From positions 1,343,501-1,407,500 of the forward strand of contig JANUWF010001179.1 in assembly GCA_026120185.1 (NCBI GenBank): DNA of 64,000 nt, in the 5' to 3' direction. Shown piece after piece: positions 20,984 through 32,343 of the stretch (positions within the stretch are counted from its first letter, which is position 1; each line of letters begins with the position of its first letter). The stretch is from Voacanga thouarsii. Taxonomy: Eukaryota; Streptophyta; Magnoliopsida; Gentianales; Apocynaceae. The notes below the pieces were generated by a model that searched no databases, had not been told where the DNA came from, and saw only the letters and a list, made by a program, of their open reading frames with translations. Made by a program: the position numbers and the translations under genes.

Positions 20984-23084
20984 TTCCTGCAATGTGTTTT
21001 CTAACGGGTTTAAATTTTTGCTGTGAATTGTTCCAAGCATGTTCTGTGACTGAAAAATGTTTTCAATGGTGCGATTATGTCTCTGACACATGTTTTTTGT
21101 TAACTTTGTTTTCTATGTCTGAAAATGTTTCGTGCATAAGATAAGAGTCATAAAGAAATTGTTTATGAGACTGGGTTCTTATGAAGAGTTTTCTGTATTG
21201 GTTTTGTTTGGATGAAAATTGTTTTCATCTTGATACAGAAGGCTTTCTCTGGTTCTGGTTTCATTCAGAAAAATTGTTTGTGGTTGTTTCTGGATTTGGA
21301 ATTTGATGTGGGTTGAGTCCGTAGCACAATATGCTTGTGTAATAGTAACAACATATTTCGAAAGTTGTCAAAAATTATTTTCTGTATATGCTACAAGTTT
21401 TTTATAGGAAAAACATTTTCTGTGAACATGTTTGTTGCCATCCGTTTCATCTTGTGAATTTAATCTTCTGTTTTATTTTTGTTTAAACTAACAAATTAGT
21501 TGTTCTTTTGAGCTTCAAAACAGAAAAATTCTGTTGAGAATTGTTCTCACTAAACCGTTGCAAAGATGAAGGCTCCAAAAATTGTTTCTAGAAAAATTTT
21601 TAAAAACCGCCAACTCTTCTAGACTGCAGCTGGCGCCGGCTTTGGCTCCTAACTGTTGCCGGTTCTGTGCTGTTTCGCGACATCCAAAAATCGTTTCTGA
21701 TTTTTTTTTTTAAAACCAGACTGCAGTAGGCCCTGCTTCTGGCTCCTAACCGGCACCGATTCTGTTCTGTTCTGTGACATTTTAGCCATTTTAGAAATTA
21801 ATAAATTTTCTAAAATAGAATTTTAAAAGGGAAAAATCTCATTTGATGAGAGGCGGTAAAATAAAAATTTTCTTTCAAGGGGCGCTACCAGAGACAGGAC
21901 CTAAAAGCATTTTTTCAAAAATTAGTTTTGAGACAAATAATTTTATTTTTCCAAAATAATGATTTTGAAAATTTAAAATTAATGTATTTTTTTAAAATAT
22001 TGATTTTAGAATTTGTTTTATTTTTCCAAAATAGTGATTTTCGAATAATAAAAATTATATGTTTATTTTGTTTAAGCATAATTAATGGCATGGTGGATGG
22101 TTATGGACTAAAACCAATTATATATGTTCATGCATTTTACAGTTTTGATTTTTTATGAAATAGGACTTGCGTGTCCCGTCTTCTCTAGGATTCTTGTATA
22201 ATTCTCTTCTCATCTAACTCCCCTCGAATGTAACTCGAGGTTTTCTCTCTTTAGGAAATTATGTAATTAGTTTACATATGTTAGATAGGAGTAGAATTAT
22301 TTTATTTTGGAGATGGCAACCAAAACAAGGCGAGAATGTAAGACCTTCTACTTAAATCATACATGAACACATATGGTTAACTATATTAATTTCTTTTATG
22401 GCTAAAAGAAATTAATTTAAGGAAAAGTCCATAACTATACCAGGTAATCACTTTATTACCATGATTATCAATTATGTGATTTATTGATTTTTATGCATGT
22501 CATTTGTTGAAATCACTAAAAGGAACAAATTCTTCAATTAATATTAAACCTAATTCCTTCCGTTAATATAGCAAGAACGAAAGTCCTTTTTAAAGACCAG
22601 GTTATTGGGCAAACCCAAGCCTACTCGACATCGGACATGTTCAAGTTATGGAATTAAATTTCTTTAGAATTAAATTCCTGATTAATGGGTCGTGTTTAAC
22701 TAAATTCTTTATCCCGGTTGGAAAAACTCAAGCATAAAGAAATTTAGAAGGAAAATTTCGGATAGCCCAAAAGGCTTTAAGATTAAAAGCTGTTAATCAC
22801 CCAATGATCCGGTAATTACATATGATGTAATTGGTATTGGATACCTACCAATGAACTCAAGGGTTGCTTGTTGGGCAAACCCAAGGTTATCCTTGAGGAA
22901 TTTGAATACCGGTTCACTAGGAAAACTTCCAACAGGCTTTCCCGAATCAGTAATGGGAGCTATTGGTTTAAGTAAAATAGTGGAGTAAAAAAAAGTGCGT
23001 TTAATTAAAGTCCTAATTATTTACATTTCATATGCATATACAATAGCTAATCCTCTCTATCTTTACATCTAGGACACTTGCATC
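20984..23084 (+). other. 2.1-kb leader of the copia element
   Basis: A non-coding leader before gag. At 21602-21790 there are two diverged copies of a roughly 100-base unit containing ACTGCAG, GGCTCCTAAC and CCGGTTCTGT-like motifs; the first holds GCTGGCGCCGGC. Open frames such as 21928-22158 are low-complexity. Confidence 0.75.
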
Positions 23085-23879
23085 ATGTCTACAAACCTAA
23101 ACCTATGTAGCATCTTGAAAACCAACAAGTTAACCGAATCAAACTACCTCGACTGGTATACAAACTTGAGAATCGTTCTCAAGTCGAAAAAGTTGCTCTA
23201 TATGCTAAATGCTCCTATTCCGCCACCACCATCTCAAGATGCTCATACTGATGAGCATGTTGTCCACAAAAAGCATTAGGAGGATAGTGATACAGCATCG
23301 TGTATTATGCTGGCATCCATGACTTCTAAGCTGCAAAAACAACACGAGCATATAGATGCTCAATCGATTATACTACATCTTCGAGGGCTGTTTGACGCCC
23401 AAGCTAGAACTGAGAGATACGAGATCTTGAAGCAACTATTCCATTGCAAAATGGTAGAGGGTTCTTCTGTGGCCACTCATAGGCTGAAGATGCTGGGCTT
23501 AATAGAGAAGCTTGGATCTCTCGGGTTCGCGATAGATCATGACTTAAGTATTGACTTAATTCTATAGTCTTTACTTAATAGTTTCTCATAATTTGTGATT
23601 AACTATCAGATGAACAAGATTGAGTCCACCATTCCTAAGTTGATCAATCTTCTCAAAACTGCAGAGTCCTCTATGAAGAAAGATTCCAATGCAATTTTAA
23701 TGGTAGAATCTTCTTTTTCTAAGAAGAAAGTTCAAAAGAAGAAGGCTCCCATAAAGTCTAAAGGTGGTGTGAAGAAGAAGGACGCTGCTACCAAGGGCCC
23801 GTGCCATCATTATAGGAATATGGGCCACTGGAGGTGCAATTGCAAGGCCTACTTGGAGACTGTTAAGGACAAGAAATAG
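23085..23879 (+). pseudogene. Copia gag
   Basis: It starts MSTNLNLCSILKTNKLTESN, typical of copia gag. LFDAQARTERYEILKQLF and MKKDSNAILMVESSF follow, with a basic region and a zinc knuckle reading CHHYRNMGHWRCNC in which the second Cys is Tyr. Stops near 23277, 23565 and 23877 break it. The knuckle change would remove a zinc ligand. Confidence 0.88.
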
Positions 23880-25240
23880 AAGAAGAAGCTTGCAAGCACT
23901 TCTACTTCTACTCCGAGTATATTTATGATTGAAATAAATACTGCCTTTAGAAATGAGATATGGGTATTAGATACCAGATGTGGATCTCATTTGGGTAATA
24001 ACTTGCATGGACTAAAGGCATTAGAAGGCTAGAGAAAAGCAATGTGGACCTACGCACTGCAAATGGGGCAAATGTTGCTACACTTGCTGTGGGGACATAC
24101 AAGCTGAATCTACCTTCGGGATTAATTCTAGAATTACAAAACTGTTATTATGTACAAATTTTAATGAAAAACATTATCTCAGTTGCGTGTTTAGACTTAA
24201 ATGGATTTCATTTGATATTTAAGAATAGATGTTGTTCTTTTTCATTGAATGATATTCATTATGGTTCAGCAACTCTGGTTAATAGTTTATATGTTCTAGA
24301 CTTGGATAATCCAATTCTCAATATAAGCAAGAAGAAATCTAAAATAGATAACTCTAACACCTCTAACTTATGGCATTGTCGTTTGGGCCATGAAAACGAA
24401 AATCGTGTTTCTAAGTTACACAAGCTTGGTAACTTAGGGTCATTTGATTATGAATCATATGGCACATGCGAGTCTTGTTTACTAGGTAAAATGGCTAAAA
24501 CTCATTTTTTAGGAAAAGGGGAATGGGCCAAGGAGTTATTAGAACTCATACATTCTGATGTATATGGCCTAATGTCAATACAAGCAAAATGAGGTTATAA
24601 CTATTTCATAACTTTTATCGATGATTTCTCACGATACGGGTATTTGTATTTAATGAAATACAAATCTGAGGCCTTTGATAAGTTCAAAGACTTCAAGAAT
24701 AAAATAAAGAAACAACTTGACAAAAGTATTAAAACTCTAAAATCTAATTGAGGAGGAGACTATTTGAGCAAAGAGTTTCTGAGTTATTTTAGAGATAGTG
24801 GGATATTATCTCAATGAACTCCACCACATACACATCAACATAACAGTGTATCTAAGAGAAAGAATCGAACCCTTCTAGACATGGTACGGACCATGATGGC
24901 TTCTGCAAACCTACCAAAATCATTTTGGGAGTATGCACTAGAGACTTCTGTTTATATACTAAACAGAGTTCTGAAAAAATTGGTTGATTCTACCCTATTT
25001 GAGATGTTCTTTGGTAAGAAACCAAAGTTATCTCATTTGTGAGTATGGGGTTGTCCTACATTTGTTAAAAAGCCACAGTCAGACAAACTTGACAGTAAAT
25101 CTAACAAGTGTTTGTTTGTGGGATATCCGAAAGAATCTTTCAAATATTACTTCTACCTACCCTCTGAGAATAAAGTGTTTGTTTCAAAGTATGCCATCTT
25201 CTTAGAGAAGGAGCACATGCTCAAATGAGACAGTGGGAGT
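23880..25240 (+). pseudogene. Copia protease and integrase
   Basis: The protease site is IWVLDTRCGSHLG, where the expected Gly after Asp-Thr is Arg. Integrase follows: the HHCC zinc region (LWHCRLGHEN ... CESCLLGKM), then the core with HSDVYG (first Asp kept), SN-stop-GGDY (second Asp now Asn, next codon a stop) and NSVSKRKNRT (catalytic Glu now Lys). The tail is VWGCPTFVK and KCLFVGYPK. At least four in-frame stops are present, most explained by C-to-T or G-to-A changes. Confidence 0.9.
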
Positions 25241-27000
25241 AAAATTAAACTTAGTGAAGTTCACGAAGATCAAACAAACAAGGATCAACCGCCTGATCCC
25301 ACATCTATTGAAAGAATAGATGAACCTTCTACTACACAAGAACCTCGTAGGTCTAGTAGGACACCTGAGAGATATAGATTTCTTATTAGTGACCACAATG
25401 ACGTATTGCTCATAGATGAAGATAAGCCTACTACCTATAAGGATGTTTTGAACAGTTCAGAATCTGGCAAATGGCCTAAGGCCATGAAGTCAGAGATGGA
25501 TTCCATGTACGACAACCAAGTAGAGACTTTGGTTGATCCACCCAAAGGAATTAAACCTATTGGGTACAGATGGGTTTTCAAGAAGAAAACGGACATGGAT
25601 GGTAATGTAGTTACCTATAAAGCACGACTAGTGGCGAAGGGTTATCGTCAACAACATGGTATTGACTATGACGAAACCTTCTCACCAGTAGCCATGTTAA
25701 AATCCATCAGGATACTCCTAGCTATTACTACTCATTATGATTATGAGATTTGAAAAATGGATGTGAAAACAACTTTCCTAAATGGAAATCTGACTGAGGA
25801 AGTGTATATGACACAATCTGAGGGTTTCACATCTAATGATAGCACAAAGATGTGTAAGCTGCAAAGGTCCATTTATGGACTTAAGCAAGCTTCTAAGAGT
25901 TAGAACATCCATTTTGATGAAACAATCAAAGAATTCAGTTTCATTCAAAACATGGAAGAGCCTTGTGTATACAAGAAGGATAGTGGGAGAGCAATCATTT
26001 TCTTATTGCTTTATGTAGATGATATATTGCTAATAGAAAATGATATACCTGTCTTGTAAATGGTTAAAGTTTGGTTATCCAAACAATTCTCCATGAAAGA
26101 CCTTAGTGAAGCAACCTATATTCTTGGAATAAAGATCTATAGAGATTGATCTAAAAGGTTGCTAGGTCTTTCATATTCTACATACATAGATAAAGTGTTA
26201 AAGAGGTTTAGCATAGATCATTCCAAAAAGGGATTCTTACCCATGTCACAAGGTGTAAGCCTTTCAAAGTCGATGTCTCCCAAGACACAAGTTGAAAGGG
26301 ATCACATGAGTAAGATTCCATATGCTGCGATAGTTGAATCTATCATGTACGCTAAGATATATACAAGGCCCGATGTATCTTGTGCTCTCAGTTTGATGAG
26401 CAGATACCAATCTGACCCTGGTAAGGGTCATTGGGCGGCTGTAAAGAACATCCTTAAGTACTTACGAAGGACTAATGATGTATTCTTAGTGTATGGAGAA
26501 GGTGATTTGAAAATAAACGGGTATACTGATGCCAGTTTTCAATCTGGCAAAGATGATTTCAAATCACAATCCAACTACGTGTTTACGTTATGTGAAGGGA
26601 CAATAAGTTGGAAGAGTTTCAAATAAGAGACTATTGCCGACTCTACGACAGAAGCTGAGTACATAGCCGCTTCTGAAGTAGCTAATGAGGCCGTTTGGAT
26701 CAAGAAGTTTTTGATGGAATTGGGTGTGGTTCCTAGTGTTGTTGGTCCAATATCTTTGTATTGTGGCAACAACAGAGCCATTGCACAAGCAAATGAGCCA
26801 CGGTCTCACCAACGATCCAAATACATACTGCGACGCTATCATCTGATCTAGGAGATCATAGATAGGAATGATGTAAAGATAGAGAGTGTTCCCACGGATG
26901 AGAACATAGCTAACCTGCTTACAAAAGCACTATCCCAAAGGAAACATGATAGGCATGTTGAGTCATTCGGTATTAGATACATGAATGATTGGCTCTAGTG
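25241..27000 (+). pseudogene. Copia reverse transcriptase and RNase H
   Basis: RT motifs in order: GYRWVFKKKTDMDGN, TYKARLVAKGYRQQHGIDYD, ETFSPVAMLKSIRILLA, LQRSIYGLKQAS and the catalytic LLYVDDILLI near 26010. RNase H has NGYTDASFQS, STTEAEYIAA and YCGNNRAIAQ; the last has Gly for the catalytic Asp. The frame ends MNDWL just before the polypurine tract. Stops replace Trp, Arg and Gln codons at several points. Confidence 0.92.
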
Positions 27001-27012
27001 CAAGTGGGAGTT
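27000..27012 (+). other. Polypurine tract
   Basis: GCAAGTGGGAGTT immediately before the 3' LTR; the same AGTGRGAG core is seen before the 3' LTR of the copia element at 46-55 kb. Confidence 0.8.
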
Positions 27013-27776
27013 TATTAGTGTTATGCCCTATAGGCAATCATTTGTGCATTGTATATGACATATTTTATTTTAATAAAATACATTATTTATCTTACAATAT
27101 CTTTTGTTTACTTTTATGCAAAATAACTGTTAGATAAAGTCCCTAGTACAATACTGTGTTAAGGAAATCATGATAGAGATCATGATATGAGATTTCTACT
27201 ACATTGTATAGTGTTAGTACTTAAATAATCCCTAGTCGTAGTATTAATGAGATAGGACATCATTAATGCGTTAAGACTAGCATGTGTTAGACTTCCTGAT
27301 TTGATCAGGCGGTGTTTCTCATATTCGTGAGTATTGAGATACTCAAAGTTAGCACGTGGATGCTTGTTAATAAAACAAGTACATTGGATGACCTAACTAT
27401 GAGATAATCACATGGATAACTGTTTAGTGTTAGTGATATAATCTCAATATAGCAAACATACAAATATCCTTAGACTTGAGATCTCCAAGGTATTTTGTTT
27501 GCTGAGCATTGTGCTTTGATTCCAATCTCTAGAACCAGATCGAGGGCCGCCTATAGGATGGATATTGGGTACATTATGAGGTAAACGAAAGTAGTTGAGA
27601 GGGTTAATAAAGGATTCACCACTCCTAATAGTAGGGGCGAATATCTTATGGCCACTTGTAAGAATTACTACTCGAGAAGTCCTTGGCCAAGGCGACTATG
27701 TATTGAAAATAGTTTCAAATTGATACACATCTAGAGTAGTAGGCTCCTGGTACAAGTAGTATTATATTACAGTCGA

Positions 27777-27826
<50 letters not shown>

Positions 27827-28832
27827 GGAGGGAGTTGGCACTAATTTTGTACTCTAGACCGAATGAGATATTATATGGTGAAAGGAGTTAATTGCACTGT
27901 AGTTTGTTATTGAAGGGTTCATGTCAAGCCACTTAACTTCCTGGACTCTTGGGTGGTCATGATGTGTTGCTTGATACTGCTCATGATCTGGGAATATGGG
28001 TTTATTAATTGATGAATTAATAAACCAATCTTGATTAGAATTAATATGATTAATTCTAATTAATTATGAATTATTAATCTCAAAGACGTTTGAATTAATT
28101 CATATTCGCTACCAATTGATTGGGAAACCTAATAGGTTACACACAATAGAGGATTAAATACTCAAGATATTATTTGATAACATAGTGGGGTCAATCGTGA
28201 GGAGAAAGAAGTTGATGTGGTCAATTTATAATTAGTTATAGATTTTGGGCCAAGATTGTAAATATTAAAACTTATGAGTTTTATTTACAATTATTGAATT
28301 CTAACTTTGTTAGAATTATGGAAACGTGCTTACAGTGGGTTTTGATTCTGCAAAGGAAGGTTTTTTGCATTCCTTTTTATCCTATCACAGAAAGAACCAT
28401 TCTCTCAGTGAAAAACATGAAGAAAAAAAATAACCTAGGGCACACACGGCTCTCTTCTTTTCTCTCTCTCTCGTTGTTTCTCTACAATAAACCCTAGCTG
28501 CCTTTTTTGGTTTCTGCTAGCATAGAAACATCTCAGTGCTTGAGAGTAATCCTCCGTGTGGACTATCGTTAGAGGTGATTGCGTACTGTGATTACAGAGG
28601 CACGACTATCAACCTATTTGTGATCCATTAGCGTCAAGGGGATTTTTGGATCGTGCCACAATCGTCAAACAAGAAGAAGAAATATTTTGTGTTTTCGACG
28701 CATAAAGAAAGGTAAAACCGTTACATTTTGTTCCTTGCTAAACCTATTTTAAATCACATGCTTGTGATCTTGGGGCTTGGATTTCTTAGTTTCTGCCACA
28801 GTAATCATTATTGTAATATAGAAATCCCATCA
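27013..28832 (+). repeat. 3' LTR of the 19-29 kb copia element
   Basis: Matches 19151-20969; its first bases are TATTAG instead of TGTTAG, so the canonical TG end is lost here. It carries a longer AT tract at 27781-27823. An open frame at 28294-28497 duplicates the one in the other LTR and is not a gene. Confidence 0.92.
27781..27823. repeat. (AT)n microsatellite in the 3' LTR
   Basis: About 43 bases of AT repeat, flanked by CGAAT and ATTCG. Confidence 0.95.
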
Positions 28833-28837
28833 TCTAC

Positions 28838-29853
28838 TTAGATAAATTCCACTTCTTTTCCCATTCCATGGAATCACTATCTTTTGATTAAATTAGTAGA
28901 TTTTCCAATCAAGCGAACATAACCAAGACATGCATTAAGCTCAATTCCTCATAAATATAAAATTAGCTAATAACCCTTTGCTCGAGGTGAAATTAACTAA
29001 TCTTTAATTACTTTAGTCCTATGATCCTAACTTCGTCTCCTAAGTCCATTAATACTTGACAAATATGAAATCAATGCAATAAATTCCTATCATTTCCTAA
29101 GTCAATTAGAAGAACTGACATCAATAACCAATGATAACAAGTAATCAAATATCAAAGATGATAAAGAATTGATCAAATAACTAAGTCAACACAAAACTAT
29201 GAACCCAAAATAATGTTAAATTACAAAAAACATTGAATACATTACTATTTAAGAATAAGAAAATAAAGACAAAAAGAAAGCACTCATAGTCAAGCCTCTT
29301 TCTTCTCCCTTGAAGACTCTCTTGAACAATCCTCCTTGAATGGTGAATTCTTCCTTTAATGAATGTTTTGAATTTTTGCTCTTGGATTCATCCTTAATCT
29401 CTTGTGTTTTTTCTTACTTTTATAGGCCTCTTTAATGCTAAATACGTTACTTGAGAGGTCTTAACTGAGTAGGATTCGAAAAATACCAAAATTATTAGAA
29501 AATTTCTAAATTCATGCACAAGATTTTGGTATTCCAGCACGGGCCTAGCGCCGGGTCCAATCGACCTACCTGTCACCAGGTGCAATCTTCTTTTCCCCTA
29601 AATTTTGCTCTATTTTCCTCTGGCGGTCCAGAATAGACTTGGCGCCTGGTCCACTTGCCAGACTTGGCGCTAGGTGTACTCTGAAAAATCTCTAGGTTTG
29701 CTTGCATTTAACTTAATCTGTACAAATTCGTCAAAAACACTTTCTAAAAATAAAATGTCAAATAAGAAAGAATATGCCTAGTTATCATAATAAAAGTATC
29801 TCAAAACAACCTCAAAATAATTAAGAAAATAATGGTGATTTTAGCCCTTGTCA
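28838..29853 (-). repeat. 5' LTR of the 14449-29853 element, outer part
   Basis: After TCTAC the interrupted LTR resumes (TTAGATAAATTCCAC, as at 14850) and ends at 29853 with TTGTCA, followed by the duplication ATAGT. A GC-rich patch at 29540-29680 includes CTTGGCGCCTGGTCC. Confidence 0.88.
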
Positions 29854-29858
29854 ATAGT

Positions 29859-30321
29859 ATTTGAACATTGAGTTGGCATTTGGATAAAACATCACTCTCA
29901 AACTAAATCCATTCTTGTAGGATATTGTCTGCGATGTATTTGCTCCTAAACATCTAATCTTATGTACAACTGAGTAGTGGGATCTTTTCTTGCTTCCATT
30001 TAGATCCCATAATACCTACTTCTCTACAAGAAAATTTTGGTATAAAGAAATAAATTTCTAATTTTGTGCTGGAGAAATAATATTGACTTTGTTGGACATA
30101 AGAGAATATCTTCATGGATAAAACATCTATTACAATTATAATTTAGATATAAACCTGGCAATATTTCATGTGGTATTTGGGGCAAGACTATTTTCTTTGT
30201 TGTCAAATTTGTGTTAATGTGGTGTAACATATGGATGATTAAAATCAACAATAGTATCTTATATGAATATGTTTTATACACCTTTTTATTATCTCCTCAT
30301 TTGATTGGGGTTGGATTGATG
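29859..30321. other. Unassigned host-like sequence
   Basis: The right flank of the 14449-29853 element. AT-rich; short open runs only, nothing recognised. It joins 14443 once the insertion is removed. Confidence 0.5.
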
Positions 30322-30575
30322 TAGAGAGTTACAAAAAAGAAATACAGTTACAATGACTGGTTCCTCCATAAGAACAATCTTCAAGTGGGTGACATGGTTA
30401 AAATTAGAAAACAACCCTATTCTTGCAAACCATTATGAAAGTCCCTAAGGCGTTATAGTTAGCTTGGAATATGATAGTGACTGAAATGGATATGTTTTGG
30501 TTATGGTGCATGGAGTTCGTAATGACCATGCAACTACATTAGATAGTAATATTTGGTATCAATTCTTTACCTAGA
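30322..30575 (+). pseudogene. Fragment resembling a plant kinase with MIB/HERC2-like repeats (At4g32250/KOC1-like)
   Basis: The plus strand gives SYNDWFLHKNNLQVGDMVKI and then RKQPYSCKPL up to a stop. After a one-base shift it gives GVIVSLEYDSD-stop-NGYVLVMVHGVRNDHATT. From memory this matches, segment by segment, the start of the repeat region that follows the kinase domain in the Arabidopsis protein encoded by At4g32250, a kinase reported at the outer chloroplast membrane. I could not align it formally. At least one frame shift and three stops show it is non-functional here. The kinase domain was not found nearby. Confidence 0.55.
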
Positions 30576-31428
30576 TTTTGTATGAAGAATTTCAATGATT
30601 TGGTTTGTAATTGATTTTTACTCATCTTTATTTTTTTAATTACTTTTTTTCAAATTAAGCAATTTGTGTAAATTTGAAGTGTCTAATTATTAGGATATTT
30701 TTATTTTTAAAATTTTAAATATAATAGAAATTCCAAATGATTTTATGAGGGTTGGCATGCATATCATGGTAAGAGATATTTATTGGAAACTTATAAATAC
30801 CTTGGTGTAATTAGAATTTATTAAATTTTATTTTTTTGTAAAATTATATTTAATCACTAGGCAAAATCTCTGCATATAGTTCAAAGTCATCCACTAGTTA
30901 GATAGCTAATTAACCATCCCTTTAACGGTGAGTGTGGGATTTTGGAATTAACAATTTTTAATAGGATTTGTAATTAGATTAATAAAGTTTCATTTTTTTT
31001 TTCCGAAAAGGAAAGAATAGAAAGAAAATCATGGCTATTAACCTTTGACCATATCCCATAGTTGTCTAATTCATAAGTTGTGACGACAACGGCGGCGATT
31101 ATTATTATTGTTGTTGTTGTTGTTTCCATTTAAAAAGCTGTGGTTTAGAATATGTAATAATTCTCCACCATATCCTTCATGGTTGGCAGTTGATCAAAGT
31201 CATTAAAATCGCAATTCAACAAATCCAACAAGGACCCTTAAGCTTTAACGGACAATAATTATGACAACTCACTACAACTATCTATATAAAAAGTCACTAC
31301 TTAATCCGAGCCATTAATTTCCCCACTTGTGCCTATAAATACTTTCCTCATGCTAAAAAAGAAAAATTATAACCTTAATAGATTTGAAAAATCTTGCATT
31401 TCAAGAATTCCCTATAAATGCATATCAG
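30576..31428. other. AT-rich spacer with TATA-like sites
   Basis: No coding content seen. GATTATTATTATTG then GTTGTT repeats lie at about 31097-31120. TATA-like motifs CTATATAAAAAG (about 31281) and GCCTATAAATACT (31331-31343) precede the gypsy element at 31429. Confidence 0.5.
31331..31343 (+). promoter_or_regulatory. TATA-box-like site, possibly the cut-off promoter of the P1 gene
   Basis: GCCTATAAATACT is a good plant TATA context. If the 31429-55616 block is removed, this site lies about 220 bases upstream of the ATG of the P1 pseudogene at 55752. The link is inference. Confidence 0.25.
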
Positions 31429-32343
31429 AAGGCTAAGTTCATTATTTTAACTTAGGACCTTGCACTGGTAGCACCTTGATCCTAGTTAAACCAAGTTACT
31501 TAACCTTAGTAACCATATAAGTACAAAATGAAGTAAATATAAAGAGGTAGAGAAGAAGAGAATATAAGAATATAAAAATAATTAAGGGCCTCACCCAATC
31601 TTGAACTTCTATTAATGAACGAACAAGAATATAAGAAACAAATACCAAATCATTACAGCTAGCACTACAAGCAAACACTTAGCATGTACTAGACTTTCTC
31701 CTAAAGTCTAACTAAGTCTCTCGTATATTCTCTCTACTAGAGCTCTCTATAATAATGATATAATATAAATTATAATGAATGCCTAAGCTATTTATAAGGT
31801 TTCCTTAGTGTAGTCCTCAAGCAACTAGGAATCTGGCACCCCTTCGAACTCAGCTATGTGAAGTTTATTCCTAAGTATTTGGAAGATATCAGCCGTTGGA
31901 TTAACCCATCAAATAGGACTTTATTTCTAACCTTCTAGGACAAGACTTTAGATTTAATTTTAGATAAGACTCCTTCTCCCACTTGGACTTTACTTCCTCT
32001 TTGTGGACCAAGCAAATGAACTAATGTCTTTTTGTAGGCCAAATCCATTAGCCACGAACCACTCAGCAAGTTTACATCACAATTTCAGACCCATGCATGC
32101 CTCATGCTTGTCTGGCCTATATACATAGCTCAGTTAGCCTACCAAGCATATATACATAGCTCAGTTAGCCTACCAAGCATTAGTCTATCTCTTTGCTAAA
32201 TCCACAAACTTTGTCTAAACCTTGGATTTAGTTTTGCCTCATAGCTTATAACGTATCCAAGTCACGTTCACAGTTTATCTTTCAAGTCTTGGCACCAACA
32301 TAGCTAAGTCTCCTAGTCCTTTAGGTCCGCCTACTTATTAGCA
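31429..32343 (-). repeat. 3' LTR (left) of the gypsy element
   Basis: Shares AAGGCTAAGT...GGACCTT, GAACTTCTATTAATGAAC and GTCTAACTAAG with the right LTR at 45538. A perfect 31-base tandem duplication (32119-32149, 32150-32180) is present here and absent from the right LTR. Confidence 0.8.

Larger units (their letters stand above)
19151..28832 (+). mobile_element. Complete but dead Ty1/copia element (TSD TCTAC)
   Basis: It has LTRs of about 1.82 kb at 19151-20969 and 27013-28832, target duplication TCTAC at 19146-19150 and 28833-28837, a tRNA-Met primer site, a 2.1-kb leader, gag, protease, integrase, RT, RNase H and a polypurine tract in the Ty1/copia order. All coding parts carry stops. It landed in the right LTR of the 14449-29853 element. 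The LTRs start TGTTAGTGTTATGCCCTAGA, resembling the TATGCCCTC starts of the copia LTRs at 46-55 kb and 58-62 kb. Confidence 0.93.
14449..29853 (-). mobile_element. Non-autonomous Athila-like element with a nested copia (TSD ATAGT)
   Basis: Two LTRs of the TGATAGRGGCTAAA...GCGTAAA family in the same orientation bound a 2.9-kb interior. The target duplication ATAGT lies at 14444-14448 and 29854-29858. The leader next to the right LTR matches the leader at about 1400-1540, so it belongs with the Athila-like family. The interior has no recognisable protease, RT or integrase, so it needed proteins from elsewhere. The right (5') LTR is interrupted at 19151-28832 by a copia element. Confidence 0.88.

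Noticed and set aside
3452..29853. CRISPR-like array from the repeated LTR motifs
   Set aside because: Repeats are long LTRs with target duplications; no short regularly spaced repeats and the DNA is plant nuclear.
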